Below, piece by piece: positions 9,501 to 17,909 of a DNA stretch of 64,000 bases. Below the pieces are notes generated by a model. It ran no database searches. It saw only the letters and a list, made by a program, of their open reading frames with translations, and was not told the origin of the DNA. A program made the translations under genes and the position numbers. Position 1 is the stretch's first letter; each line of letters opens with the position of its first letter. The stretch is from Streptomyces sp. RKAG290 (lineage in GTDB: Bacteria > Actinomycetota > Actinomycetes > Streptomycetales > Streptomycetaceae): positions 4,525,894-4,589,893 of the forward strand of contig NZ_JAJOZC010000001.1 in NCBI RefSeq assembly GCF_023701695.1. The letters are read 5' to 3'.

Positions 9501-10413
9501 AGCCGACGGGCCCAGGCCCCTATGCCGCCGCGACGGGGCGGTTCCTCGTCCGGGAAGCGGCCGGCGCGCCCGGAACCGGACTGCGGCCGCGCCACGGCCC
9601 GCCCGCCCCGGTCGTCCTCGGAACCGCGCTCGTGGTCGCGGTCGTGGTGGCGGTCGTGGGAGGCGGCGGACTCCTCGTAGGAGCCGGGGCCGGGGGGCGC
9701 CGCGGCGCTGTACGCGTGGGCGGAGCCGAAATCGTCACCGGGTCCCGGGGCCGCGGCGTCGGCCGGCGCCCTGGCCACCCTCAGGTGCCCCTCGCCGTCC
9801 GGTGCCGTCCCCAGCGTCGGCGTACGCGCACCCGAGGTCAGCCGGAGCGTCGATTCGCCGAGCCGCAGCAACGCGCCGGGCTTCAGCCGGACCGGCCGGT
9901 CGCGGACCTCCGCGCCGTCCAGCGAGGTGCCGTTGGTGGAGCCCAGGTCGGCCACCGCGACCCGGCCGTCCTCGGAGACCGTCACGGCGCAGTGCAGCCG
10001 GGACACGTCCGGGTCGTCGAGCGGGACGTCGGCGTCCGCCGAGCGGCCGATCCTGATCTGTCCGCCGTGCAGCAGATGGACCCCGCCCGCATCCGGGCCC
10101 GCGATCACGTGCAGCTGGGCCGGAACGGCGTCGTCCGCCGCCTCGTCCCCGCCCGGACCTGGAGGGAGAGCACCGCTCCGTCGACCAGGGGCGGCTCACC
10201 GAGCGCACACCGGTGGGAGTCGAGACGCTCGCGCCCGGCGAACAGCACCACCGCGCCGCTGCCGAGGGAGCCGTCGGGGCCGGAGACGGCCGCGGCCAGA
10301 TTGGAGGCCACCGCGGCCAGTGCCGTCCCCGCGGGGGCGGTGACCAGCACGTCGCAGGCGCGCGCCGGGGTCTGGCCGCTGCGCGGCGCGAGGACGGTCA
10401 GCCGGATCTGCAT
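6541..10413 (-). pseudogene. FHA / FtsK-SpoIIIE (EccC-like) ATPase, frameshifted five times as assembled
   Basis: Read from the ATG at 10413, the pieces join into one protein of about 1290 aa. It has a ubiquitin-like N-terminus (MQIRLTVLAPRSG), a forkhead-associated domain (RIGRSADADVPL, SRLHC, GSTNGT), a linker, an EccC/FtsK-type domain (GLREAGSLGLAGPRDR), a low-complexity SGRTPYP-repeat linker, and a second ATPase domain. That domain has GPGGSGRTE as its Walker A, with Arg for Lys, and LVLLVDDFD as its Walker B. The frame changes near 10147-10159, 9344-9347, 8949-8951, 8196-8206 and 7855-7857, always at G/C runs. Adding one base (removing one at 8196-8206) restores a sensible sequence each time. 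I infer assembly error more than decay. FHA domains bind phosphothreonine, and two Ser/Thr kinase genes lie divergently upstream, so a phosphorylation partnership is plausible. Confidence 0.75.
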
Positions 10414-10932
10414 CGCCGTCAGCGGTCCCTTCTGCGCGGGGTGCCCGGCAGGGGAAATGCCCTGTGATTCCCCCCACCCGGCACGGACGCGTCGTCCGGT
10501 ACAGGTTCGTCACGTACCCCGGGTTCCCGACCCCACGGTTCCGTGCTGGAGGCATCCTCGCACCTGCCACTGACAACACGCCCGGGGGTCGCCGCTAAGT
10601 GATCTTGAAAGGTCGGCTGTGCGCCCAAAAGTGCCTGCTTGGCCCGTTCTTCGCCGGGGGCCGGCGAGGTCCGCATCGGCCCCGGAGCCGTTCCTCGTAC
10701 CCCTGTGCGGCAACCATCCGTCCGAGAGGAGCGTCCTCCTCCGCAACCGGTGCGCCCGGGACGGTAGACCCGGCCCCTCCGGAAATTCCGGACAAAGCGG
10801 TAACCTGCCGGACCCGGTCATCCACCGCCGTGACCCCGGCCATGATCGGCCGGGCAGGCCCTAGAGTGGGCCGGAAACTCCCGGACGGATCCGGGGGACC
10901 GCAAGCACCACGATCAGCAGGGAGCGCATGAC
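10414..10932. promoter_or_regulatory. divergent promoter region between the FHA/FtsK gene and pkaA
   Basis: A 519-bp noncoding gap. TAGAGT at 10862-10867 is a good -10 for pkaA, giving a leader of about 60 bases, but no clear -35 is seen. TCCGGAAATTCCGGA (10778-10792) is a near-perfect palindrome, and a related CCGGAAACTCCCGGA lies just past the -10; both could bind one regulator. Nothing resembling a gene is seen in the rest. Confidence 0.4.
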
Positions 10933-12573
10933 GTGCGGCCGGTAGGCAGCAAGTACCTGCTCGAGGAGCCGCTGGGACGCGGCGCCACGGGCACCGTCTG
11001 GCGTGCCCGCCAGCGCGAGGCCGCGGGAGCCGAGGCGGCCGTCGCCGGCCAGCCCGGCGAGACAGTGGCGATCAAGGTCCTCAAGGAGGAGCTCGCCAAC
11101 GACGCGGATGTCGTGATGCGGTTCCTGCGCGAGCGCTCCGTGCTGCTGCGGCTGACCCACCCGAACATCGTGCGCACCAGGGACCTGGTCGTGGAGGGTG
11201 ATCTCCTCGCCCTCGTGATGGACCTGGTCGACGGCCCTGACCTGCACCGCTACCTCCGCGACAACGGTCCGCTCACCCCGGTCGCCGCCTCGCTGCTCAC
11301 CGCGCAGATCGCGGACGCGCTCGCCGCGAGTCACGCCGACGGCGTCGTCCACCGCGACCTGAAGCCCGCCAACGTGCTGCTCGACGAGCGCGACGGCAGG
11401 ATGCACCCGATGCTCACCGACTTCGGCATCGCCCGGCTCGCGGACTCCCCGGGGCTGACCCGGACCCACGAGTTCGTCGGTACGCCGGCCTATGTGGCGC
11501 CCGAGTCGGCCGAGGGCCGTCCGCAGACCTCCGCCGTCGACATCTACGGCGCCGGAATCCTGCTGTACGAGCTGCTCACCGGCCGGCCGCCGTTCGCCGG
11601 CGGCACCGCGCTGGAGGTCCTGCACCGGCACCTCAGCGAGGAGCCCCGCCGCCCCAGTACCGTTCCCGCGCCGCTGTGGACCGTCATGGAGCGCTGCCTC
11701 AGCAAGGACCCGGACCGGCGGCCCAGCGCCGAGAACCTGGCCCGCGCGCTGCGTACCGTCGCCGCCGGCATCGGTGTGCACGCGAACTCGGCGCAGATCG
11801 CGGCCGCCGACGGGGTGGGCGCCCTGCTCGCACCCGACCCGGCGCCCACGGCCGTCCCGGAGGCGCCGGGGGCGGCTGACCCGACGCAGGTGCTGCCGAG
11901 CAACGCCGGCTCGTACGACCCGAACGCCTACGACCCCAACGCGGCCACCAGCGTGATGCAGCAGAACCCCGGCCAGGGCGGCACTCACGCCGACCCGACC
12001 TCGGTCATGCCGCCCGTCCCGCCGCGCCCGGAGGGGACTCCGCAGCCCGACGGGCCGCACCCCTGGCAGTCCCAGCTCCAGGCCGCACGCGACCGCAACG
12101 AGCAGACGCAGGTCCAGTACCTCGACCCGAGCCAGGACCCGCTGCGCCGCCGCCCCCAGCGTCAGCAGCAGCCCCAGCAACAGCAGCCGCGTCGCCAGCA
12201 GCAGCAACAGCCGCAGCAGTACTCCCAGCGGCAGCAGCCCCAGCAGCAGTACCAGCCGCAGCAACAGCAGTACCAGCCGCAGCAGCAGCGCCAGCAGTAC
12301 GCGCCGCCGCAGCAGCCCCAGCAGCCTGCTCAGCGGCCGCCCCGCGAGCCCAGGCAGCGCAGCGCCAACCCGATGAAGATCCCCGGCCTCGGCTGTCTGA
12401 AGGGCTGCCTGTTCACGCTCGTCCTGCTCTTCGTCGCGAGCTGGCTGGTCTGGGAACTGACCCCGCTGAAGGACTGGATCGGCCAGGGGCAGAGCTACTG
12501 GCACGCGATCAGCGACGCGGCCTCCACCGTGAGCGACTGGGTCTCGAAGGTGGGCGGCAGCAGCGGTAACTGA
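10933..12573 (+). CDS. pkaA: eukaryotic-type Ser/Thr protein kinase with Gln-rich linker
   Basis: 546-aa membrane-anchored Hanks-type kinase from a GTG at 10933 (AGGGAGC precedes it). Catalytic parts are intact: glycine loop GRGATGTVW near residue 16, ATP lysine K48 in VAIKVL, HRDLKPAN at 140, DFG at 163 and the GTPAYVAPE P+1 loop. Residues about 390-465 are almost pure Gln/Arg/Pro/Tyr. A single membrane helix (CLFTLVLLFVASWLVWEL) lies near residue 490, leaving a short outer tail with no PASTA domain. Its position directly before pkaB and prfB matches PkaA of S. coelicolor (from memory). Likely substrates include the neighbouring FHA protein, which is inference. Confidence 0.88.
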   Translation: MRPVGSKYLLEEPLGRGATGTVWRARQREAAGAEAAVAGQPGETVAIKVLKEELANDADVVMRFLRERSVLLRLTHPNIVRTRDLVVEGDLLALVMDLVDGPDLHRYLRDNGPLTPVAASLLTAQIADALAASHADGVVHRDLKPANVLLDERDGRMHPMLTDFGIARLADSPGLTRTHEFVGTPAYVAPESAEGRPQTSAVDIYGAGILLYELLTGRPPFAGGTALEVLHRHLSEEPRRPSTVPAPLWTVMERCLSKDPDRRPSAENLARALRTVAAGIGVHANSAQIAAADGVGALLAPDPAPTAVPEAPGAADPTQVLPSNAGSYDPNAYDPNAATSVMQQNPGQGGTHADPTSVMPPVPPRPEGTPQPDGPHPWQSQLQAARDRNEQTQVQYLDPSQDPLRRRPQRQQQPQQQQPRRQQQQQPQQYSQRQQPQQQYQPQQQQYQPQQQRQQYAPPQQPQQPAQRPPREPRQRSANPMKIPGLGCLKGCLFTLVLLFVASWLVWELTPLKDWIGQGQSYWHAISDAASTVSDWVSKVGGSSGN

Positions 12574-12580
12574 CGGGGCG

Positions 12581-12597
12581 CCGGACCACCGGTCCGG
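12581..12597 (+). terminator. short hairpin after pkaA
   Basis: CCGGACC-ACC-GGTCCGG, 7 perfect pairs with a three-base loop, eight bases past the pkaA stop. Weak without a U-tract. Confidence 0.4.
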
Positions 12598-12628
12598 CCG
12601 GCCGCTCCGCAGTCCTGTAGCTATGTCG

Positions 12629-12669
12629 ACTTCTGCGGGTCAATTCCGCGGCATTTCGCCCGTAGAAGT
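12629..12669. promoter_or_regulatory. inverted repeat upstream of pkaB
   Basis: ACTTCTGCGGG (12629-12639) and CCCGTAGAAGT (12659-12669) form 11-base arms with one mismatch, with CCGCGG between them. TGTCGAC occurs at the left edge and again about 90 bases on, near 12718-12724. A two-site operator for pkaB is possible; an RNA hairpin is the alternative. Confidence 0.35.
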
Positions 12670-12774
12670 GAAGGTTGGCGCCATCCAGGGCACGCAACCC
12701 CCCGATCGCCGCGTAACTTTGTCGACCGGGGGTTGTTGAGCGAGGGTCCATCGCCAGCCGCTGAGGGAGCAGTC

Positions 12775-14025
12775 TTGGCACGCAATATCGGCAGCCGGTA
12801 CACCGCGCACCAGATCCTGGGGCGCGGCAGCGCCGGCACGGTGTGGCTCGGTGACGGCCCCGAGGGGCCCGTAGCCATCAAGCTGCTCCGCGAGGACCTC
12901 GCGTCCGACCAGGAACTCGTGGGCCGCTTCGTCCAGGAGCGCACCGCCCTGCTCGGACTCGACCACCCGCACGTCGTCGCCGTGCGCGACCTCGTGGTGG
13001 ACGGCAACGACCTGGCCCTCGTCATGAACCTGGTCCGCGGCACGGACCTGCGCACCCGGCTCGACCGCGAACGCCGGCTGGCCCCGGCGGCCGCCGTGGC
13101 GATCGTCGCGGACGTCGCCGACGGCCTGGCCGCCGCGCACGCCGCCGGGGTGGTCCACCGCGACGTCAAGCCGGAGAACATCCTGCTCGACATGGAGGGC
13201 CCGCTCGGCCCCGGCAACTCCCACCCCGCGCTGCTCACCGACTTCGGCGTGGCCAAGCTGATCGACACCCCGCGCCGCACCAAGGCCACCAAGATCATCG
13301 GTACCCCTGACTACCTGGCCCCCGAGATCGTCGAGGGCCTCCCGCCGCGCGCCGCCGTCGACATCTACGCCCTCGCGACGGTGCTGTACGAGCTCCTCGC
13401 GGGCTTCACGCCCTTCGGCGGCGGCCACCCCGGTGCGGTCCTGCGCCGCCATGTCACCGAGACCGTCGTCCCGCTCCCCGGCATCCCCGAGGAGCTCTGG
13501 CAGCTGCTCGTCCAGTGCCTGGCCAAGGCCCCCGCCTCCCGGCTGCGCGCCTCCGAGCTGGCGGCCCGGCTGCGCGAACAGCTCCCGCATCTGACGGGCA
13601 TCCCGCCGCTGGACGTGGACGAACCGGACGACGAACCGGAGCCCCAGCCGCACGGGCAGGGCTACGACGAGCAGCAGTACACCCCGGCGGCGGAGGAACC
13701 CCGCCGCCGCGGCGCGGTCCCGCTGGTCCCCGGGTCGTCCCCGGACTCCAACCGGGACACCCACACGAGCATGCGCGTCCCGGCCCCCGACGAGCTCTCC
13801 GGCGGCCCCCGGGGCACCGCCCGCGCCCCGCGCGCCCCGGGCCGGCCACGCCCGGGCTCGGCCCGCAACAAGTCGGCGGCCATCCGCAAGCGCCGCCTCA
13901 CCCTGGGGGCGGCGGCCCTGCTGCTGGTCGCGGGGGTCGGTGTGGGCGGCTGGCTGGCGATGGGCGGCGACGACACGGGCGCGAACCCGCAGGACACGAA
14001 GAACTCCGCTCCCGGCACCCCCTGA
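12775..14025 (+). CDS. pkaB: eukaryotic-type Ser/Thr protein kinase
   Basis: 416-aa Hanks-type kinase. The TTG at 12775 is preferred because GGGAG lies six bases upstream and the protein then begins MARNIGSRYTAHQILGRG; a TTG at 12733 would add 14 residues. The glycine loop GRGSAGTVW starts at 17, ATP lysine is K36, HRDVKPEN starts at 128 and DFG at 156, all intact. A Pro/Arg-rich juxtamembrane stretch leads to one membrane helix (about 375-398) and a short acidic outer tail. It is the second kinase in a pair with pkaA and probably acts at the membrane on cell-division or envelope proteins; targets are not visible. Confidence 0.87.
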   Translation: MARNIGSRYTAHQILGRGSAGTVWLGDGPEGPVAIKLLREDLASDQELVGRFVQERTALLGLDHPHVVAVRDLVVDGNDLALVMNLVRGTDLRTRLDRERRLAPAAAVAIVADVADGLAAAHAAGVVHRDVKPENILLDMEGPLGPGNSHPALLTDFGVAKLIDTPRRTKATKIIGTPDYLAPEIVEGLPPRAAVDIYALATVLYELLAGFTPFGGGHPGAVLRRHVTETVVPLPGIPEELWQLLVQCLAKAPASRLRASELAARLREQLPHLTGIPPLDVDEPDDEPEPQPHGQGYDEQQYTPAAEEPRRRGAVPLVPGSSPDSNRDTHTSMRVPAPDELSGGPRGTARAPRAPGRPRPGSARNKSAAIRKRRLTLGAAALLLVAGVGVGGWLAMGGDDTGANPQDTKNSAPGTP

Positions 14026-14040
14026 GCACCGGGAACCCGG

Positions 14041-14058
14041 CCTCCGGAGCTCCGGAGG
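14041..14058. terminator. 18-bp perfect palindrome after pkaB
   Basis: CCTCCGGAGCTCCGGAGG, fifteen bases past the pkaB stop. It could fold as a tight hairpin and end pkaB transcription before the prfB promoter. Confidence 0.35.
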
Positions 14059-14127
14059 CGACGGGTGGGGAGAGGGCGGCCGCAGCGGCGATCACGCGGC
14101 CCGAGGAACGTCCGCGCCGACAGCCGT

Positions 14128-14133
14128 TACGCT
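14128..14133 (+). promoter_or_regulatory. -10 box of a leaderless prfB promoter
   Basis: TACGCT ends six bases before the prfB GTG, so transcription should begin at or next to the start codon. No Shine-Dalgarno sequence precedes that GTG. The -35 is not clear. Confidence 0.5.
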
Positions 14134-14139
14134 GGACCC

Positions 14140-15246
14140 GTGGCAGTCGTCGATATTTCCGAAGAGCTGAAGTCCCTCTCCTCGACCATGGGGTCGATCG
14201 AGGCCGTCCTGGACCTGGATGCGCTGAGGTCGGGCATCGCCGTGCTCGAGGAGCAGGCGGCCGCGCCGTCCCTCTGGGATGACCCGGAGGCGGCGCAGAA
14301 GATCACCAGCAAGCTTTCGCACATGCAGGCGGAGGTCCGTAAGACCGAGGCCCTGCGCGGCCGGATCGACGACCTCGAGGTCCTCTTCGAGCTCGCCGAG
14401 GACGAGGGTGACGCCGACGCGCTCGCCGAGGCCGAGACGGAGCTGGCCTCCGTCAAGAAGGCGCTCGACGAGATGGAGGTCCGTACCCTCCTGTCCGGCG
14501 AGTACGACGCCCGCGAGGCCCTGGTCACCATCCGCGCCGAGGCCGGTGGCGTCGATGCCGCAGACTTCGCGGAGAAGCTCCAGCGCATGTACCTCCGCTG
14601 GGCCGAGCGGCACAACTACAAGACCGAGGTCTACGAGACGGCCTACGCCGAAGAGGCCGGAATCAAGTCGACCACCTTCGCCGTGGAGGTGCCGTACGCC
14701 TACGGCACGCTCTCCGTCGAACAGGGCACCCACCGGCTCGTCCGGATCTCCCCGTTCGACAATCAGGGCCGGCGCCAGACGTCCTTCGCGGGCGTCGAGG
14801 TGCTGCCCGTGGTGGAGCAGACGGACCACGTCGAGATCGACGAGTCCGAGCTCCGCATCGACGTGTACCGCTCCTCCGGCCCCGGCGGCCAGGGCGTCAA
14901 CACCACGGACTCCGCGGTCCGGCTGACCCACCTGCCGACCGGCATCGTCGTCTCCTGTCAGAACGAGCGCTCGCAGATCCAGAACAAGGCATCCGCGATG
15001 AACGTCCTCCAGGCGAAGCTCCTTGAGCGCCGCCGCCAGGAGGAGCAGGCGAAGATGAACGCGCTCAAGGGCGACGGCGGCAACTCCTGGGGCAACCAGA
15101 TGCGTTCGTACGTCCTGCACCCGTACCAGATGGTCAAGGACCTGCGTACGGAGTTCGAGATGGGCAACCCGGAAGCGGTCTTCAACGGCGAGATCGACGG
15201 CTTCGTGGAGGCGGGCATCCGCTGGCGCAAGCAGAGCGAGAAGTAG
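14140..15246 (+). CDS. prfB: peptide chain release factor 2
   Basis: 368 aa, the normal length for actinobacterial RF2, which reads UGA and UAA stop codons and triggers peptide release on the ribosome. The anticodon-like SPF tripeptide is at 204-206 (RISPFDNQGRR) and the catalytic GGQ at 249-251. The GTG start gives MAVVDISEEL. An in-frame extension upstream exists but has no support. The gene is continuous: the programmed +1 frameshift of E. coli prfB is absent. Located right after the two kinases, as in S. coelicolor. Confidence 0.97.
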   Translation: MAVVDISEELKSLSSTMGSIEAVLDLDALRSGIAVLEEQAAAPSLWDDPEAAQKITSKLSHMQAEVRKTEALRGRIDDLEVLFELAEDEGDADALAEAETELASVKKALDEMEVRTLLSGEYDAREALVTIRAEAGGVDAADFAEKLQRMYLRWAERHNYKTEVYETAYAEEAGIKSTTFAVEVPYAYGTLSVEQGTHRLVRISPFDNQGRRQTSFAGVEVLPVVEQTDHVEIDESELRIDVYRSSGPGGQGVNTTDSAVRLTHLPTGIVVSCQNERSQIQNKASAMNVLQAKLLERRRQEEQAKMNALKGDGGNSWGNQMRSYVLHPYQMVKDLRTEFEMGNPEAVFNGEIDGFVEAGIRWRKQSEK

Positions 15247-15266
15247 CCTCACCCGCACAGCAGTTG

Positions 15267-15300
15267 AGCCCGGGCGGTCACCACCGCCCGGGCTCTTCCT
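15267..15300 (+). terminator. strong terminator of prfB
   Basis: AGCCCGGGCGGT and ACCGCCCGGGCT pair perfectly over 12 bp around a four-base loop, followed by a pyrimidine-rich CTTCCTTGTT. Confidence 0.85.
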
Positions 15301-15595
15301 TGTTCCGGTTCGGGCGAGTTGGGGGGGATGTCGTGGTGAGTGCGTCACAGTCGTGGTTCCGAATGACGGTCAACTGGCGTCAAAACGGGGCACTTTCCTC
15401 GGAACGGCCTTGACGTAGTCCTTAACTCTGGACAGGCTGCTGGAGCAGCATGCGTATGTCTGGGACGGGTGTGATCGGGGGCGGGCGGCATGGCCACGGC
15501 ACGACGTGGGCCGGCGTTCGGAGCAAACCCCGCTGGGCCACCGCCCCGCATATGGCTGCTCCATTGACGAGAACAGCTACTGGGGGTAGCAGCAC

Positions 15596-16510
15596 ATGAC
15601 GAAGAAGACGCGAGTCCGCGTCGCGCGGATAGCCGCCGGTGCGGTCATTGCCGCCGGCGCCTCGCTCACCGCCGCAGGTGCGGCGCAGGCCATCGGCATC
15701 GGTGTCGAGGTCCCGGGTATCGGCGTCAACGCCGAGGCGAACCAGGACGGCCTGAACATCGGCGTCAGCGGCGAGGACGACGCGGCCGGCGGCGGTGACG
15801 CCACTGGTGGTGAAGACGCTGCTGGTGGTGGCGACGCGGCCGGTGGTGCTGACGTGGCCGGTGGTGGCGATGTCGCCGGTGGCGCCGATGTCGCCGGTGG
15901 TGGAGATGTCGCTGGTGGCGAGGACGCTGCGGGTGGCGGTGACGCTGCTGCTGGTGGTGAAGACGCTGCGGGTGGCGGTGACGCTGCTGCTGGTGGCGAG
16001 GACGCTGCGGGTGGCGGTGACGCTGCTGCTGGTGGCGAGGACGCTGCGGGTGGCGGTGACGCTGCTGCTGGTGGCGAGGACGCTGCGGGTGGCGGTGACG
16101 CTGCTGCTGGTGGTGAAGACGCTGCGGGTGGCGGTGACGCTGCTGCTGGTGGTGAAGACGCTGCGGGTGGCGGTGACGCTGCTGCTGGTGGCGGCGACGC
16201 TGCGGGTGGCGGCGACGGTGGCGGTGACGCTGCCGGCGGTGGTGACGCGACCGGTGGCACCGGGTCCGCCACCGGTGGCGACGACGCCAACACCTGCACC
16301 GTCGACCTCGACGGTGCCGAGTGCGCCGACAACACCGACACCGACTCGGTCGGCAACCAGCCGGCCGAGCAGGGCAAGGGCAAGGACGAGCTCGCCGAGA
16401 CCGGTGCAGCCGAGACCACGTTCCTGCTGATCGGTGCCGCGACGATGATCGCCGGAGGCATCGGCTTCCGGTTCCTGCCGCGTCTGGTCAACGGCCGTAC
16501 GGTCGCCTAG
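15596..16510 (+). CDS. repetitive LAETG-anchored surface protein
   Basis: 304-aa secreted, wall-anchored protein. Residues 1-32 are a Sec signal (KKTRVRVAR, then an Ala-rich core ending AAQA). A Gly/Asn-rich part (IGIGVEVPGIGVNAEANQ) is followed by a long Gly-Ala-Asp/Glu tract with seven exact 13-residue repeats of GGEDAAGGGDAAA. A small domain with two cysteines (NTCTVDLDGAECAD) comes next, then LAETG, a hydrophobic helix and a basic end. LAxTG is the class E sortase signal of streptomycetes. The acidic flexible tract probably acts as a stalk. A GGGGG ribosome site precedes the ATG. Nothing else certain is seen in 15301-15595. Function is otherwise unknown. Confidence 0.85.
   Translation: MTKKTRVRVARIAAGAVIAAGASLTAAGAAQAIGIGVEVPGIGVNAEANQDGLNIGVSGEDDAAGGGDATGGEDAAGGGDAAGGADVAGGGDVAGGADVAGGGDVAGGEDAAGGGDAAAGGEDAAGGGDAAAGGEDAAGGGDAAAGGEDAAGGGDAAAGGEDAAGGGDAAAGGEDAAGGGDAAAGGEDAAGGGDAAAGGGDAAGGGDGGGDAAGGGDATGGTGSATGGDDANTCTVDLDGAECADNTDTDSVGNQPAEQGKGKDELAETGAAETTFLLIGAATMIAGGIGFRFLPRLVNGRTVA
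15914..16186 (+). repeat. seven tandem 39-bp coding repeats
   Basis: In-frame 39-bp units encode GGEDAAGGGDAAA. Units differ only by GAGGAC/GAAGAC and GGC/GGT synonymous changes. Degenerate units flank both ends. Near-identical units suggest recent expansion or homogenisation by slippage or recombination, so copy number probably varies between strains. Confidence 0.9.
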
Positions 16511-16535
16511 GTCCGACAGCGGTAGCGGTACACGT

Positions 16536-16586
16536 ACGCACAGAGGGACCCGGTCCGCTTCCGCGGACCGGGTCCCTCTGTGCGTG
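16536..16586. terminator. bidirectional terminator with very long stem
   Basis: CACAGAGGGACCCGGTCCGC (16539-16558) pairs perfectly with its complement (16563-16582) around TTCC, with flanking bases extending the helix to about 23 bp. It separates the convergent surface-protein gene and the exporter gene and marks the right edge of the AmCP operon. Confidence 0.9.
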
Positions 16587-16601
16587 AGCGGGCGAGGCCG
16601 G

Positions 16602-17909
16602 TCAAGCCGTGGTCCTCGCGGACTCCCGGGGCTCCGTGGCGGGGGGAAGCTCCACCGACCCCACCGGGTCAGCCTCCACGACCTCCGCGGCCGGCGTGCT
16701 CGTGGACGACGCCTCCTCCCGCCGCGCGGACAGGAAGCTGACAGCCGCGCAGACCAGCGCGATCCCGCCGACGACGTACCAGTTGAGGCCCGGGATGTCG
16801 GTGGAGTGCGACAGGTCGTAGAGCGCCCCGGCGGTCAGCGTGCCGACCATGTTGCCGAAGCTGCGGAAGAAGTGCATGGCACCCATCGCCCGCGCGAGCC
16901 GGTCCGCCGGCATCCGGTTGGCCACCCACAGGTCGAAGGACGGGGTGAACAGGATGTCGCCGAAGACCACGACCAGGCAGCCCACGACCACCCAGGTCGC
17001 CGTCTGCCCCGCACCGAAGAGACCGTAGGCCACCGCCATCGCCAGGAACGCGACGCCCATGACCTGGCCGGGGCGCAGCCGCTTGGACATGTAGCGGAAC
17101 GCCGGGTACTGAAGGACCAGGAGCGCGAGACCGGTGATCCAGAACGGGGTGGAGACCGGCAGGTCCGAGGCGAACTCGTCCATGTGCAGCGGCATGCCGA
17201 CGAGGAAGCTGATCGACAGCACCCAGAAGACGCTGGAGAGCAGGAAGTAGCTCCCGCCGCCGCCGAGCTGAAGCCCCTTCAGGACCGCCACGTTGACCAG
17301 CGGTGTCTTCACGGCCACCCGGTCGGCCTGACCGCCCGCGTCGGTGGGGATGAACGACGCCGCGGCGGCGCAGTACCCGGCGAACAGGATGAACACCACC
17401 AGGAACAGGATGGCCATCGACGAGCCGAGGAACAGCCCGCCGATCACCGAGCCGGCGATGACACCGAGCTGGCAGGACATCTGGAACGACGAGAAGGCCT
17501 TGGGGCGGTCCTTCTCCGGCAGCGTGCCCAGGATGTTCTTCAGGCCGGGGAAGGAGATCCCGGAGCCGAAGCCGACGAAGAAGGCCAGCAGGCTGTAGAA
17601 CGGCACGCCGTCCGCGAAGCCCATGCCGCCCAGCGCGACGGCCTCCACGGCGATGCCCACGATGATGCTGGCACGGGTGCCGAACCGGGCGGCGACCCCT
17701 TCGTAGAAGAAGGTGGCGCTCAGCCGGCCCACGTACGTCAGGAACATCACGAATCCGGCCCAGAAGCCGCTGTACTCCACGCCGAGCGTCGAGATCAGGT
17801 GCGGGAACCAGATGTAGTTGCCGATGTGGGCGAGCGCGATGCCGGAGTTGACGCCCAGCAGCACCTTGCGGCTCTCCGGGCTCAGAACATGGCGTTCCTG
17901 GCGGCTCAT
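16602..17909 (-). CDS. MFS transporter, probable exporter of the AmCP-cluster product
   Basis: 435-aa major facilitator with about 12 membrane helices. The loop between helices 2 and 3 reads YVGRLSATFFYEGVAARFGTR, an MFS motif-A-like segment, and a soluble Glu/Pro/Ser-rich tail follows residue 400. It is the last gene of the eleven-gene unit; its ATG overlaps the amidohydrolase stop (ATGA). Export of the finished product, and so self-protection, is inferred from position only. A strong terminator follows. Confidence 0.85.
   Translation of the reverse strand: MSRQERHVLSPESRKVLLGVNSGIALAHIGNYIWFPHLISTLGVEYSGFWAGFVMFLTYVGRLSATFFYEGVAARFGTRASIIVGIAVEAVALGGMGFADGVPFYSLLAFFVGFGSGISFPGLKNILGTLPEKDRPKAFSSFQMSCQLGVIAGSVIGGLFLGSSMAILFLVVFILFAGYCAAAASFIPTDAGGQADRVAVKTPLVNVAVLKGLQLGGGGSYFLLSSVFWVLSISFLVGMPLHMDEFASDLPVSTPFWITGLALLVLQYPAFRYMSKRLRPGQVMGVAFLAMAVAYGLFGAGQTATWVVVGCLVVVFGDILFTPSFDLWVANRMPADRLARAMGAMHFFRSFGNMVGTLTAGALYDLSHSTDIPGLNWYVVGGIALVCAAVSFLSARREEASSTSTPAAEVVEADPVGSVELPPATEPRESARTTA

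Noticed and set aside
6541..10413. Programmed ribosomal frameshifting in the FHA/FtsK gene
   Set aside because: Five shifts of mixed direction at plain G/C runs without slippery heptamers fit sequencing indels far better.
10861..12504. Long minus-strand reading frame opposite pkaA (similar long frames lie opposite or beside the permeases, prfB, matB, helD and malic enzyme genes)
   Set aside because: Third-position GC bias opens long shadow frames in this genome. Translations are low-complexity Arg/Val/Gly with no motif, while the opposite strand encodes clear enzymes.
14140..15246. Programmed frameshift in prfB as in E. coli
   Set aside because: The frame is continuous from GTG to stop, with no in-frame UGA after an SD-like slip site.
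15914..16186. CRISPR-like regular 39-bp repeats
   Set aside because: Units are contiguous without spacers, in frame, and encode a protein repeat in a signal-peptide/LAETG protein.
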